The notes below the pieces were generated by a model. The model made no database searches, was not told the origin of the DNA, and saw nothing but the letters and a program-made list of their open reading frames with translations. Shown piece after piece: positions 26,192 through 35,143 of a stretch of 64,000 nt of DNA; position 1 is the first letter of the stretch, and the number at the start of each line of letters is the position of its first letter. The stretch is taken from assembly GCF_007829335.1 (NCBI RefSeq), contig NZ_VIWO01000001.1, positions 372,001 through 436,000 of the forward strand. Reading direction: 5' to 3'. The DNA comes from Chitinophaga polysaccharea. Lineage in GTDB: Bacteria > Bacteroidota > Bacteroidia > Chitinophagales > Chitinophagaceae. The position numbers and the translations under genes were made by a program.

Positions 26192-26202
26192 CTGGTTTTT
26201 CT

Positions 26203-26210
26203 TATTTTTG
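26203..26210 (+). promoter_or_regulatory. -7 promoter element of trmB (TATTTTTG)
   Basis: An exact TAnnTTTG ends 6 bases before the trmB ATG at 26217, predicting a leaderless or nearly leaderless mRNA. It starts 12 bases after the inverted repeat; no TTG is found at the -33 position. Confidence 0.55.
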
Positions 26211-26216
26211 CCGCAA

Positions 26217-26924
26217 ATGGGACAAAAAAAATTACAACGATTTGCTGAAATTGAAACCTTCCCCAACGTATTGATTTACCCGGAAGGTATGCAGGGAAAA
26301 TGGAATGAATTCTTTAAAAACAACCACCCTGTTACATTAGAACTGGCCTGTGGCAAAGGAGACTATACCCTGGGCATGGCCCGGCTGTTTCCGGATCAGA
26401 ACTTTATTGGAGTAGACCTGAAAGGCAACCGTATCTGGAGGGGCGCCAAAACAGCCCTGGAAGAGCCGCTTCCCAATGCCGCCTTCTTACGCACCCAGAT
26501 CGACAAACTCAACAACTATTTTGCGCCGGGAGAAATTAAGGACATCTGGATTACCTTTCCGGATCCCTTCCTCCGTCAATCCAAATCAAAGAAAAGGTTA
26601 ACGCACCCTAAGTTCCTGCAGCTGTTTCAGCCACTGCTGGCGCCAGGTGCTACCATTAACCTGAAAACAGACTCCCCCCAGCTGTATGCTTTCACACAAG
26701 AAGTGATCAGCGCGGCGGGATGTACCCTGATAGAAGATATTGCTGATGTATATGCTCTGCCGGAAGTGCCGCCATTATTGAAAATACAGACCTATTATGA
26801 AGGCATGCACCTGGCAGATGGCAGAACCATCCGTTATCTGAAATTCCAATTGCCTGCTGCTCCGCTGAACTGGCAAAGCATAAAACTGCCGTCAGATGAA
26901 GCAACCGTTGGTGGAGAAGATTGA
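26217..26924 (+). CDS. trmB: tRNA (guanine-N7-)-methyltransferase
   Basis: 235 residues from the ATG at 26217 (a TTG at 26208 is in frame but lies in the promoter element). TrmB methylates G46 in the tRNA variable loop using SAM. LELACGKGDYTLGMA (about 38-52) binds SAM, GVDLKGNRIWRGAK and the WITFPDPFLRQSKSKKRLTH region (about 116-135) carry the catalytic Asp and tRNA-binding residues. Its target position is in the variable loop, and the gene directly follows a tRNA-like RNA whose variable region is greatly enlarged; this may be coincidence. The next gene overlaps its end by 29 bp. Confidence 0.95.
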   Translation: MGQKKLQRFAEIETFPNVLIYPEGMQGKWNEFFKNNHPVTLELACGKGDYTLGMARLFPDQNFIGVDLKGNRIWRGAKTALEEPLPNAAFLRTQIDKLNNYFAPGEIKDIWITFPDPFLRQSKSKKRLTHPKFLQLFQPLLAPGATINLKTDSPQLYAFTQEVISAAGCTLIEDIADVYALPEVPPLLKIQTYYEGMHLADGRTIRYLKFQLPAAPLNWQSIKLPSDEATVGGED

Positions 26925-27108
26925 CTTCTATTATAACGCCGAGGGCTATATGGTATTTACTGAAAAGTTCCATTTAGACCGTGGGTATTGTTGTGGTAAT
27001 GGCTGCAAACACTGTCCTTTTGATTATGAAAAAGTACCTGAACCCAAAAGAGCTGCCCTCCTTGCCTGTAGACGGGAAGAAGGAAAAAAAGGAGAAAAAA
27101 ACCGGTGA
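26896..27108 (+). CDS. DUF5522 domain-containing small protein
   Basis: 70 residues. The core RGYCCGNGCKHCPFDYEKVP (about 29-48) has four Cys in a CC-x3-C-x2-C arrangement, a probable metal- or cluster-binding site, and matches the small Bacteroidota/eukaryotic DUF5522 family of unknown function. The lysine-rich tail is poorly conserved. It overlaps trmB by 29 bp at its start and the alkyltransferase-like gene by 83 bp at its end, all in different frames, so the three are tightly coupled in translation. Confidence 0.82.
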   Translation: MKQPLVEKIDFYYNAEGYMVFTEKFHLDRGYCCGNGCKHCPFDYEKVPEPKRAALLACRREEGKKGEKNR

Positions 27109-27457
27109 ATCGGATTCTTTCTTTAAAACAGTATTTAAAATAGCCCGCACCATCCCACGCGGCCGGGTCACCTCCTATGGCGCCATTGCGGATGCCTCGG
27201 GGTTGAAGTTGACCGGCCGTATGGTTGGCTGGGCGATGAATGCAGCCGGCAGCGCCAAACCGGCCGTTCCCGCTCACCGGGTCGTCAACAGTAAAGGAGA
27301 ACTCAGCGGCAGAAGCCACTTTGCCACTCCCACACTGATGCAGGAGTTGCTCGAACAGGAGGGCGTAGTGGTAAAAGCGGATAAAGTGCAGGATTTTAAA
27401 ACCATTTTTTGGGATCCTGCTAATCCTTGGGGAAAAAGCCGCAAAAAGAAAAAGTAG
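27026..27457 (+). CDS. Alkyltransferase-like protein (MGMT family, no active-site Cys)
   Basis: 143 residues from the ATG at 27026; the frame is open to 26981 but the longer form is unlike the family. It has the O6-alkylguanine DNA-methyltransferase DNA-binding fold: IPRGRVTSYGAIADASG (43-59, helix-turn-helix with the flipping Tyr51) and the site where MGMT has PCHRV reads VPAHRVVNSKGELSGR (81-96), with Ala83 in place of Cys. It therefore cannot transfer alkyl groups; such ATL proteins bind alkylated bases and hand them to nucleotide excision repair. N- and C-termini are Lys-rich. Part of the trmB-DUF5522-ATL group. Confidence 0.88.
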   Translation: MKKYLNPKELPSLPVDGKKEKKEKKTGESDSFFKTVFKIARTIPRGRVTSYGAIADASGLKLTGRMVGWAMNAAGSAKPAVPAHRVVNSKGELSGRSHFATPTLMQELLEQEGVVVKADKVQDFKTIFWDPANPWGKSRKKKK

Positions 27458-27499
27458 ATTTTTTCAATACCCTGACCGGATGTACCGTTACTTTTCTAT

Positions 27500-27943
27500 A
27501 TGACAATACTCAAGTTAAAGCTGGACCAGGAGCAATTAGTGGAGGATTTCTTTGAAAATACCCACTTGATCGGGATTGCATCTTCTGCGAGAGATTACCA
27601 GTTGTGCTGGCATATTAACCGCCAGTTACACACTAATTTCCGGGTAAACAATAACCTGGAGATCACGCTCTCCAAGAGAAGCAGGTCTTTTCATTTTCCT
27701 GTACTTGAGTTCCTTGAACCCACCAACTCGGTAGCACACTACTTTTACAACAATCACTGCCAGGCAGAATTCCTCCTGCCGGAGCTCAAACAGATCCATT
27801 TTCTCTGGATGATCAAGGGCGATTATTACCAACCCCATGATGTAAAAAAATTATTGGAAGAATTACGCATTGTTCCGCTCGTACAATTAGTATCTTTACT
27901 GGACATCAAGGAGATCAAAAACAAGATGAACCTTATTTTTTAA
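27500..27943 (+). CDS. IPExxxVDY-like family protein
   Basis: 147 residues. The layout DFFENTHLIGIASSARDYQL (about 16-35) followed by CWHINRQLHTNF, a central ETLSKRS-like basic patch and FLLPELKQIHFLWMIKGDY (about 94-112) resembles the small IPExxxVDY family of Bacteroidota, whose function is unknown. The namesake motif itself is not evident. No signal peptide or membrane segment. It follows the ATL gene by 42 bp on the same strand. Confidence 0.6.
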   Translation: MTILKLKLDQEQLVEDFFENTHLIGIASSARDYQLCWHINRQLHTNFRVNNNLEITLSKRSRSFHFPVLEFLEPTNSVAHYFYNNHCQAEFLLPELKQIHFLWMIKGDYYQPHDVKKLLEELRIVPLVQLVSLLDIKEIKNKMNLIF

Positions 27944-28027
27944 GACGGGCACTACACAATAACACCTGATAATATTTAACCAGATTCGAAGAAAGACCCC
28001 TTGTTTTACCTTTTAAACCCCTGATTT

Positions 28028-28258
28028 ATGTGGGAAGAAAGAAACAAACAGCTTTACCGGGCATTTGAATTCAAAGATTTTCGGGATGCGTTTGCATTTA
28101 TGACCAAAGTGGCGATGGTAGCTGAAAAAATGGACCATCACCCGAACTGGCATAACGTTTATAACAAAGTGGAAATATATCTGAGCACACATGATGCAGG
28201 GGATGTTATCACCGCCAAAGATGAAGCATTAGCCAGCGCCATTGATAAATTGCTATAA
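28028..28258 (+). CDS. 4a-hydroxytetrahydrobiopterin dehydratase (pterin carbinolamine dehydratase family)
   Basis: 76 residues, shorter than the usual 95-110 because the N-terminus is reduced. The active-site block is intact: [21 protein letters not shown] (about 20-40) and [14 protein letters not shown] (about 44-57), with the paired His residues and the THDAG signature. The enzyme dehydrates the pterin carbinolamine formed by aromatic amino-acid hydroxylases. No phenylalanine hydroxylase is in the window, so a pterin-salvage or molybdopterin-linked role is also possible. Confidence 0.93.
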   Translation: MWEERNKQLYRAFEFKDFRDAFAFMTKVAMVAEKMDHHPNWHNVYNKVEIYLSTHDAGDVITAKDEALASAIDKLL

Positions 28259-28280
28259 CTAACTATATATAAGACACTTT

Positions 28281-30365
28281 GTGAAGCGCATTATTTTAAT
28301 GCTGCTGTTGTACTCTTACACTGCAGAATCCTTTGCCAACGTCGATCGTACGCCCATAGATACATTGATCACTGATGCCACATTTGCTCCGGCAAGTATG
28401 GATCTGAGGCCTTATATCAATATTATTTCCGACGAGCAGCAACAACTGACCATTGCACAAGTCAGCCGGCTTACCTTTCACCATGATGAAGCCGTATTTC
28501 ATAATTATCCCAAAAACAACGGACAGGTAAACAACTGCTGGCTGAAACTGACCGTAAAAAATCAATACAATAAGCCCCTGTCCTACCGGCTTTTTTCCGG
28601 GTGGCATGACTTCATGTACTGGTATAGCCAGGCCCCGGGCAGTTCCCCCCAGCTATTGATGCAAACCGGGTTAATGCTGGACAATGGCGGTGTAGAGCGG
28701 TGGCACCATTATGCCTTTAATGTGCAGGTCCCTCCCGGGGAAGTACGTACCTTTTACCTGCACATCATCAATAAATCCTATAACGAAAATGCCTTGATGC
28801 CATTCCTTTTCAGCACGGAAGGCTATGCCATCTTCCGCGACCAGCAGCTGGATATCTACCGCAAAGAGGCCGTTGTGATACAGGTACTATTGGGTATGCT
28901 GATGGTATTCTTCAGTATCTCTATTATTAATTATATACAACTCCCCGATAAATCATATATCTACTTTGCCGCCTATGTTTTGGGGCTTATCCTCTTTTTT
29001 GCCCTGCGTCTGGAAAGCAAACCATATCAGCTCTCTTTCTTCCACCGCTGGCCCATGCTGAAATACTATTGGGATATCCCCGGTTTATTATTTTGCTTTT
29101 ACCTGATGTACTTGCTGTTTGGAAACGCCTTCCTGAACCTTACGGAGCGGTATCCATTTATGGAACGGGTATTTACCTGGGTGGCCGCTATTGTAGGAGG
29201 ATTGATCATTTTCTGTATGTATTGTATCCTGGAGGAACAATATCATTTACCCACGATCATTTACAGTTACGTATACTTTTTGACGCTGATTCCTTTGCTG
29301 GCGGTGTTTGTAGCGTTGGCCAGACGTTCCCGGCACCATCCGCTGGTTAGGTTCTTCCTCTATGGCTCCGTTTGCCTGTACCTGGCCTGTTTTGGCTCTT
29401 TTCTTATGCATGTACGGCCATTGGGATTACTCAGCGCCCTGGGAGAACTCGCGGCTCCTACGATGCTGTTGATTGGCGGCGTTCTGCTACAGGCCATGTT
29501 TTTCCTGGCAGGCCTCAGTTACCGGAACAAGCTGGTGCACCTGGAACGCACGCGTACCCAGGAGCTGCTGATCAAGCAGTTAAATAAAAACAAAGAGCTG
29601 CAACATAAGCTCAATGAGCAACTGGAGGAACTGGTAAAAGAACAGACTACGGAAATATTGCGTAAAAAACAGGAACTGGAAGAACAACGAAAGATACAAC
29701 TGGAAACAGAATACGACAAAAAGCTGACGGAGATTGAGTTAAAAGCCATCCGCGCGCAGATAAATCCACACTTCATTTTTAACTGCCTCAACTCCATACA
29801 GCTGTTTGTCATGCAGCGTGATTATGAGTATGCGCAGAAATACCTGTCGGATTTTTCTTACCTGATCCGCAAAACACTCGATTTCTCCCGGCGTAACTTC
29901 ATATCCCTGGCCGATGAAATTACTTATCTCAATACCTACCTGGGATTGGAGAAAATGCGTTTTGAGAACAGGATGGAATACGAAATTGTGGTAGATCCGG
30001 TGATCGCCACGGCGGAATTGGAAATCCCTGCCATGCTGTTGCAGCCTTATGTGGAAAATGCCGTAAAACATGGTATGACAAATCCCAAGCAGCCAACCGG
30101 GCAGCTATCTATCTATTTTAACCAGGTAGCTTCGGATATGCTGGAATGTATTATTGCCGACAATGGTATCGGCATTGCGCGTTCCAAATCCCTGCGTATG
30201 CTGCCCAAACACCACCAGTCGTCGGGTATGGAAATCAGCCAGAACAGAGCGGAACTGCTGAATAAAATGTATAACACCGAAATCCATATAGAAATTATTG
30301 ATAGATCATCTGATGATGATTCAGATAGCGGCACGACAGTTAAAATACTGATCCCTCAGTTATAA
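28281..30365 (+). CDS. Sensor histidine kinase, 7TMR-DISM / LytS type
   Basis: 694 residues, GTG start. Signal peptide (1-19), a periplasmic 7TMR-DISMED2-like beta domain (about 40-190), seven membrane helices (about 195-420), a coiled coil rich in Glu/Lys/Gln (about 425-485), a His_kinase domain with INPHFIFNCLNSIQLF (phospho-acceptor His497) and an HATPase_c domain (VENAVKHGM; NGIGIA). This architecture is common in Bacteroidota for sensing envelope carbohydrates or small ligands. Its partner LytTR regulator is 27 bp downstream. Confidence 0.93.
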   Translation: MKRIILMLLLYSYTAESFANVDRTPIDTLITDATFAPASMDLRPYINIISDEQQQLTIAQVSRLTFHHDEAVFHNYPKNNGQVNNCWLKLTVKNQYNKPLSYRLFSGWHDFMYWYSQAPGSSPQLLMQTGLMLDNGGVERWHHYAFNVQVPPGEVRTFYLHIINKSYNENALMPFLFSTEGYAIFRDQQLDIYRKEAVVIQVLLGMLMVFFSISIINYIQLPDKSYIYFAAYVLGLILFFALRLESKPYQLSFFHRWPMLKYYWDIPGLLFCFYLMYLLFGNAFLNLTERYPFMERVFTWVAAIVGGLIIFCMYCILEEQYHLPTIIYSYVYFLTLIPLLAVFVALARRSRHHPLVRFFLYGSVCLYLACFGSFLMHVRPLGLLSALGELAAPTMLLIGGVLLQAMFFLAGLSYRNKLVHLERTRTQELLIKQLNKNKELQHKLNEQLEELVKEQTTEILRKKQELEEQRKIQLETEYDKKLTEIELKAIRAQINPHFIFNCLNSIQLFVMQRDYEYAQKYLSDFSYLIRKTLDFSRRNFISLADEITYLNTYLGLEKMRFENRMEYEIVVDPVIATAELEIPAMLLQPYVENAVKHGMTNPKQPTGQLSIYFNQVASDMLECIIADNGIGIARSKSLRMLPKHHQSSGMEISQNRAELLNKMYNTEIHIEIIDRSSDDDSDSGTTVKILIPQL

Positions 30366-30392
30366 TTCAGTGTATCCGTTAATGTTACTTAT

Positions 30393-31145
30393 ATGATAAA
30401 GGCTATTATTATAGATGATGAGAGGAACAGCCGGGACATTATTGCATTGATGCTGGAGAAATATTGCCCCGGGATTACCATTGCCGACACAGCGTCTGAC
30501 TGTGCCGATGGCATCGAAAAAATCAAAAAGCATCGCCCCAACCTGGTATTCCTTGACCTGGAGATGCCTGATGGAACGGGGTTTGACGTACTTTCAGGTA
30601 CCCTGCCGGACATCCCGTTCGAAGCCGTATTTGTGACGGCGTTTGAAAAGAAGTTCCTCCACGTGATCCGTTTCAGCGATGTAGAGCTGATCCTGAAGCC
30701 TATTGACAAAGAAAGCTTGTTGCAGGCGGTGGCGCTGACGAGCGCCCGTATTAATGCCGGCGATCCGAAAGACCGGTACCGCGTATTGCTGGAGAATTTT
30801 AACAACAGTAAACCAGTGGCCTGGAAGTTATTGATTCCCGCCACTAACGGAGAGGCCTATACTATACAGTTTCCGGCTATCGAATACCTGGAAGCACAGG
30901 GCGACAACTGCCTGTTTTACCTGAACAATGGAACAAATATCACGGCTATCCAGTCTTTCCGTTACTATGCCGACCTGTTTGCCACCCTACGTTTTTACCA
31001 GGTCAATAATAGCCAGATGATACAGTTGGCCAATGTGAGTCATTTAGAAGCCTCGTCCAGTAAAGTAGTGCTGAAAAGCGGCGTGATACTGGAAATTACA
31101 GAACGGAGACAACGCGACCTGGTACATAAACTGTCGCATTCCTAA
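30393..31145 (+). CDS. LytTR family response regulator
   Basis: 250 residues. Receiver domain 1-120 with acidic pocket IIDDE (6-10), phospho-acceptor Asp55 in VFLDLEMPDG and Lys in LILKPIDK; LytTR DNA-binding domain about 140-245 (ILAPT-like start, EYLEAQGDNCLFYL, FYQVNNSQMIQLANVSHLE). It should bind DNA as a dimer when phosphorylated by the preceding kinase. Target genes are not evident; no LytTR direct repeats were noticed nearby. Confidence 0.93.
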   Translation: MIKAIIIDDERNSRDIIALMLEKYCPGITIADTASDCADGIEKIKKHRPNLVFLDLEMPDGTGFDVLSGTLPDIPFEAVFVTAFEKKFLHVIRFSDVELILKPIDKESLLQAVALTSARINAGDPKDRYRVLLENFNNSKPVAWKLLIPATNGEAYTIQFPAIEYLEAQGDNCLFYLNNGTNITAIQSFRYYADLFATLRFYQVNNSQMIQLANVSHLEASSSKVVLKSGVILEITERRQRDLVHKLSHS

Positions 31146-31323
31146 ACGGCCGGCTACGTATATCCATTCCCGGTAATTTTAAATTTTCAATTTTTAGGGA
31201 GTTCCCTTTTTGATTTGTTTAAAGTATTGCCAACGTTTTTGTTAACGAAACATGTTTATCCGGCATTTCTGTGCATTTTGATATCATGCGCTAAGAGTAC
31301 GTAACAATTTCTTAACAAAAAAA

Positions 31324-31383
31324 TTTGGTGAAATAACTTTTGGTTGTACATTTGACCCGCAAAACAAAATAGTCAGACAGTCA
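31324..31383 (+). promoter_or_regulatory. Promoter and possible operator of the TetR-family gene
   Basis: TTTG (31324-31327), 19 bases, then TACATTTG (31347-31354): an exact Bacteroidota promoter. Just past the expected start site, AGTCA-GAC-AGTCA (31371-31383) is a direct repeat that could be the regulator's own binding site. The start codon is at 31413. Confidence 0.6.
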
Positions 31384-31412
31384 ATTTTGAATTTGCGACC
31401 AACCTACACCTT

Positions 31413-32048
31413 ATGGCAGAACAGGACCAGAAACGTATCATGATTCTGGAAGCGGCATTGAAGCGCTTCAAGCGGTTTGGCTTGTCTAAAACTACCATGG
31501 AGGAGATAGCGAGGGACCTGGAAATATCCAAAGGCTCTTTGTATTATTATTTTTCTGACAAGGAATCCATATATGTAGCAGTTGTGGAGCGGATGATAGC
31601 TGATTGTTTCCTGGACATGTCGGCCTATGTAGAAACCGCCCCTACTATTACTGCTATCATAGACCGTTACCTGGCATTGAAAGAAAAAATGTTGCTGGAA
31701 TATCATTTTCTATTTGGTGTAAATGAATGGATTAAAGATGTTCCATCCAGTTTGATGCGTCAAACGATAGAGTTATTACAGCAGGTAGAAATTTCTTTCC
31801 TTTCCGCCACCATTGCGAAAGGCGTGGAAAATGGGGAATTGCATGAAGGGACGGATCCTGAACTAACGGCGCAGTTACTGGTAAACGTATTATTTGGTTT
31901 ATGGGTAATATGGTGCAAGTGGCAGGCAGCAGGTTTTGATCCTCATGATAAGGATGGCCTGAAGTGCTTTATGAGCCGTGAACGACAGGTGTTGAATATA
32001 TTTTTTAATGGATTAAGATATCGACCAAACATCAACAAGGATTGCTAG
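31413..32048 (+). CDS. TetR/AcrR family transcriptional regulator
   Basis: 211 residues. N-terminal helix-turn-helix (about 8-55: RIMILEAALKRFKRFGLSKT, then ARDLEISKGSLYYYFSDKES), followed by an all-helical ligand and dimer domain without recognisable family marks. TetR proteins usually repress themselves and a neighbour; the next gene, 62 bp downstream on the same strand, is an outer-membrane beta-barrel protein. The ligand is unknown. Confidence 0.93.
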   Translation: MAEQDQKRIMILEAALKRFKRFGLSKTTMEEIARDLEISKGSLYYYFSDKESIYVAVVERMIADCFLDMSAYVETAPTITAIIDRYLALKEKMLLEYHFLFGVNEWIKDVPSSLMRQTIELLQQVEISFLSATIAKGVENGELHEGTDPELTAQLLVNVLFGLWVIWCKWQAAGFDPHDKDGLKCFMSRERQVLNIFFNGLRYRPNINKDC

Positions 32049-32110
32049 CAAGTATGTAGAAGAATCAAGACACAGGAATAGTTTTAATGAATATTTAAAT
32101 TTAACGACAG

Positions 32111-32713
32111 ATGAAAAAGTTGATTGTAATGGCCGCAGTAGCACTGTTCGGCACACAAGTAGCAAAGGCTCAGTTATCGAAAGGCGATTTTATTTTAGGA
32201 GGTAATCTGAATGTTTCCACTACCACTGACAAACAAAAAGGTACTGATAACAAAACCACCAACACCACCTTCGGTATCAGCCCTAAAGTAGGTATGGCAC
32301 TGAACTCTAACTGGGTAGTAGGTGTATTTGCCAACACTGAATTCGGTACCAAAAAAGTGAACGGCTTAAAAACCACCACTACCAGCGTAACTCCAGGCCT
32401 GTTCGTACGTAACTACCACATGATTGGTCAAAGCAAATTTGCATTCTTCGCTGAAGGTAATGCAGGTTACCACTTTGGTACAGACAAAACTGACGGTAAT
32501 AAAACCTATACTTACAATGGTTTCTCCGTTAAAGTATTGCCTGGTATCACTTACTTCGTGAGCAAACACTTCATGCTGGAAGGCGCTTTCGGTGGTCTGA
32601 GCTATGCTTATGATCAGAGAAAGACAGAAGCAACCGGTGCTAAAAATAACACCAGCGCGTTCAGCTTCGATTTCCCTAAAGAATTTCAAGTTGGTGTAAA
32701 CTGGATATTCTAA
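32111..32713 (+). CDS. Outer-membrane beta-barrel protein (porin-like, about 8 strands)
   Basis: 200 residues. Signal peptide MKKLIVMAAVALFGTQVAKA, then alternating amphipathic strands (FILGGNLNVSTTT, ISPKVGMALNSNWVVGVFAN, FAFFAEGNAGYHFG, FSVKVLPGITYFVSKHFMLE) and a terminal EFQVGVNWIF whose last Phe is the usual BAM signal. This fits the small OmpA/OmpW-like barrel group of Bacteroidota. Codon choice is very regular, suggesting high expression. It lies between a TetR gene and a terminator. Confidence 0.88.
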   Translation: MKKLIVMAAVALFGTQVAKAQLSKGDFILGGNLNVSTTTDKQKGTDNKTTNTTFGISPKVGMALNSNWVVGVFANTEFGTKKVNGLKTTTTSVTPGLFVRNYHMIGQSKFAFFAEGNAGYHFGTDKTDGNKTYTYNGFSVKVLPGITYFVSKHFMLEGAFGGLSYAYDQRKTEATGAKNNTSAFSFDFPKEFQVGVNWIF

Positions 32714-32767
32714 TAAGCATCTGATGATGTTTTATGTAAGATAGTTATAAGGTTAGATAGATTGGAT

Positions 32768-32803
32768 AATCCCGCCATAGTATTACTGTGGCGGGATTTT
32801 TGC
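32768..32803 (+). terminator. Intrinsic terminator after the beta-barrel gene
   Basis: A 10-bp stem (32768-32777 with 32789-32798), 11-base loop and T-rich tail (GGGATTTTTG), 55 bases past the stop. Confidence 0.9.
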
Positions 32804-32837
32804 ATGATAAGCAGATCACTCATTAACTATATCTGTC

Positions 32838-33026
32838 ATGAAAAAAATAGCACTTCTTTTATGTGGGCTGCTGGTTGTATTTTGCTATAGTTGTGTAACG
32901 CCTGTATATACAGAAACAGGCAATCCACACGGGTTACCGCCAGGGCAACAGAAGAAAATTTACGGTACCAAATCGGCGAAACAATTTGCGCCGGGGCAAC
33001 AGAAAAAACAATATAATCAATACTAA
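32838..33026 (+). CDS. Small lipoprotein with PPGQ/APGQ repeats
   Basis: 62 residues. Lipoprotein signal with lipobox-like YSC (Cys19 after a hydrophobic helix), then two copies of a short motif: LPPGQQKKIYGTKSAK and FAPGQQKKQY. Similar tiny Bacteroidota proteins are often labelled quinol oxidase subunit 4 in databases; nothing in the sequence supports that name. Probably a periplasmic or outer-membrane-anchored basic peptide. Single-gene unit between two terminators. Confidence 0.8.
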   Translation: MKKIALLLCGLLVVFCYSCVTPVYTETGNPHGLPPGQQKKIYGTKSAKQFAPGQQKKQYNQY

Positions 33027-33032
33027 AAGTAA

Positions 33033-33070
33033 AAGGCCCGTTACGATGATCGTAACGGGCCTTCTTTTTA
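33033..33070. terminator. Bidirectional terminator between the lipoprotein gene and rho
   Basis: A 14-bp perfect stem (33033-33046 with 33050-33063) and 3-base loop, with a T-rich tail to 33070 and A-rich lead. Convergent with rho, whose stop is at 33084. Confidence 0.93.
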
Positions 33071-33083
33071 TCGTAGTCCTGTT

Positions 33084-34805
33084 CTAGCTGTTCATAGAAA
33101 TCAGGAATTCTTCGTTGTTTTTAGTACCACGCATATGTTGCAGCATGAAGTGCATAGACTCATCCGTGTTCATATCACCGAGATGGTTACGGAGAATGTG
33201 GATACGTTTGAGAGAATCTTTATCCAGCAGCAGGTCATCACGACGGGTAGACGATGCAGAAACATCGATAGCCGGGAAGATACGTTTGTTAGCCAGTTTA
33301 CGATCCAGCAACAGTTCCATGTTACCGGTACCTTTAAACTCTTCAAAGATCACCTCATCCATTTTAGAACCGGTATCAATCAGGGCGGTAGCCAGGATAG
33401 TTAATGAACCACCGTGTTCAATTTTACGGGCAGCACCGAAGAATTGTTTTGGTTTCTGCATGGCGTTGGCTTCCACACCACCACTCAATACTTTACCGGA
33501 AGCAGGAGCCACGGTATTGTGGGCCCTTGCCAGACGGGTAATAGAGTCGAGCAGGATCACTACATCATGTCCGCATTCTACCAGGCGTTTTGCTTTCTGT
33601 AATGCGATGGCAGATACTTTTACGTGTTTTTCTGCAGGCTCGTCAAAAGTAGATGCAATTACTTCTGCCTTTACACTGCGTTCCATATCTGTTACCTCTT
33701 CCGGGCGCTCATCAATCAGTACTACCATCAGGTATATTTCCGGATGGTTGGTAGCGATTGCGTTGGCTACTTCCTTCAGTAACATGGTTTTACCTACTTT
33801 GGGTTGGGCAACGATCAGTCCACGTTGTCCTTTACCAATAGGCGTAAACATATCCATGATACGGGTAGAGTAGTTATTGGAAGTGGTAGTTAACCTGAGT
33901 TTTTCGAATGGAAATAGGGGTGTCAGGTAGTCGAATGGTACGCGGTCGCGTACTTCTTCCGGCGACTTGTTATTAATTGTTTCCACTTTCAGTAAAGCAA
34001 AGTACTTCTCCCCTTCTTTGGGTGGGCGTACAGAGCCTTTCACGGTATCCCCGGTTTTCAGGCCGAAGAGTTTTATTTGAGAAGGAGATACATAAATATC
34101 ATCCGGGGAGCTGAGATAGTTATAGTCAGAAGAACGGAGGAAACCATAGCCATCCGGCATCATTTCCAGTACGCCTTCACTCACGATAACGCCGTCGAAC
34201 TCTATGTTGAAAACGGGTTCTTTCTTGTTTGGGAAACGGTTCTTTTGCGCCACAGGTGTTACTGGAATTTCTCCCGGTACTACAAAGTCATCATCATCCA
34301 GTTCATCTTCTACTGGCGGTATTACCACTACTTCTTCCTCTTCTGCTTCTTCCGGCTCTTCATCTTCTGTAAAAGAAGGAATAATGATATCATCATCGTC
34401 GTCGAAAGTAAGGGAAGGAATGCTATCCAAGTCTATTTCGAAATCTTTCACTTTAGGCTTGGCTGAAGCGGCAGCAGGGGCTTCGTGTTCGTCGTGTTCT
34501 TTGGTTTTTGTTCCGGTGCTTTTCTTTGCTGCTGCTTTTTTCGCAGCTGGTTTTTCTTCAGCGTGAGCAGGTTCTTCAGCCGGGTGGCTAGCTTCGTCTT
34601 TCTTTACAGGTTTGCGTTTCCGTGCTTTTTTCTCGTCTCCGTTGGCTTGGTTATCTTCTGAGGCTAATACTGCTTGTTTATCAAGAATTTTGTAGATAAG
34701 GTCCTGTTTGTTCAGTTTTTTTGCGTTGGGAACGTCCAGTTTCTCTGCAATATCAAGCAGCTCAGGAACGAGCATGTCGTTCAGTTGTAAGATGTCGTAC
34801 ATCAT
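33084..34805 (-). CDS. rho: Transcription termination factor Rho
   Basis: 573 residues from the ATG at 34805 (a TTG four codons upstream is also in frame). Rho_N domain (about 1-45), then a long charged insert (about 50-205: Lys/Ala-rich first, Asp/Glu-rich second), the cold-shock-like RNA-binding domain (about 210-285) and the RecA-type ATPase with Walker [11 protein letters not shown], Walker [16 protein letters not shown]-loop and R-loop regions ([19 protein letters not shown]). A long N-terminal insert is known in Bacteroidota and some Actinobacteria. It ends transcripts by RNA-dependent helicase action. Confidence 0.97.
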   Translation of the reverse strand: MMYDILQLNDMLVPELLDIAEKLDVPNAKKLNKQDLIYKILDKQAVLASEDNQANGDEKKARKRKPVKKDEASHPAEEPAHAEEKPAAKKAAAKKSTGTKTKEHDEHEAPAAASAKPKVKDFEIDLDSIPSLTFDDDDDIIIPSFTEDEEPEEAEEEEVVVIPPVEDELDDDDFVVPGEIPVTPVAQKNRFPNKKEPVFNIEFDGVIVSEGVLEMMPDGYGFLRSSDYNYLSSPDDIYVSPSQIKLFGLKTGDTVKGSVRPPKEGEKYFALLKVETINNKSPEEVRDRVPFDYLTPLFPFEKLRLTTTSNNYSTRIMDMFTPIGKGQRGLIVAQPKVGKTMLLKEVANAIATNHPEIYLMVVLIDERPEEVTDMERSVKAEVIASTFDEPAEKHVKVSAIALQKAKRLVECGHDVVILLDSITRLARAHNTVAPASGKVLSGGVEANAMQKPKQFFGAARKIEHGGSLTILATALIDTGSKMDEVIFEEFKGTGNMELLLDRKLANKRIFPAIDVSASSTRRDDLLLDKDSLKRIHILRNHLGDMNTDESMHFMLQHMRGTKNNEEFLISMNS

Positions 34806-35035
34806 CTGTGTTGTCAAATTTTAGAAGTGTTGTGAGGCGGGTACCACTGCATACCAACATACACCAATTACAAATAATTGTTTTGAGTCAATAAATTTAA
34901 TTAGCTTATTAAATTTGATAGGGAATGATTGAGTTTAGGAACTGCTGATGAAGATGGAAAATGAACTTAATCAGGCAGAATATACCGCAAGATTAAAACA
35001 ACTTTTACTATTATCCAAAAAATTTTAAGCATCAA

Positions 35036-35143
35036 ATGCCCCAAAGTAGCCCCTATTCTGTTCTTGTGCAGGCGAAACTGGCCACCGGCCCGGCATTCGG
35101 AGCCAACAGTCTGGGCCTGGCCCTGTTCCACTGCTATTTTTAA
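35036..35143 (+). CDS. Doubtful 35-codon ORF in a G/C-rich island
   Basis: Starts at an ATG at 35036 and ends TAA at 35141-35143, encoding a peptide with KLATGPAFGANSLGLALF. The base composition resembles coding DNA more than the flanks. The opposite strand is also open over about 60 codons, so the true frame, if any, is unclear. It could be a relic of a larger gene. No homologue recognised. Confidence 0.15.
   Translation: MPQSSPYSVLVQAKLATGPAFGANSLGLALFHCYF

Noticed and set aside
32838..33026. Quinol oxidase subunit 4
   Set aside because: Proteins with these PPGQ/APGQ repeats carry this label in databases, but a 62-residue lipoprotein with one signal helix is not an oxidase subunit.
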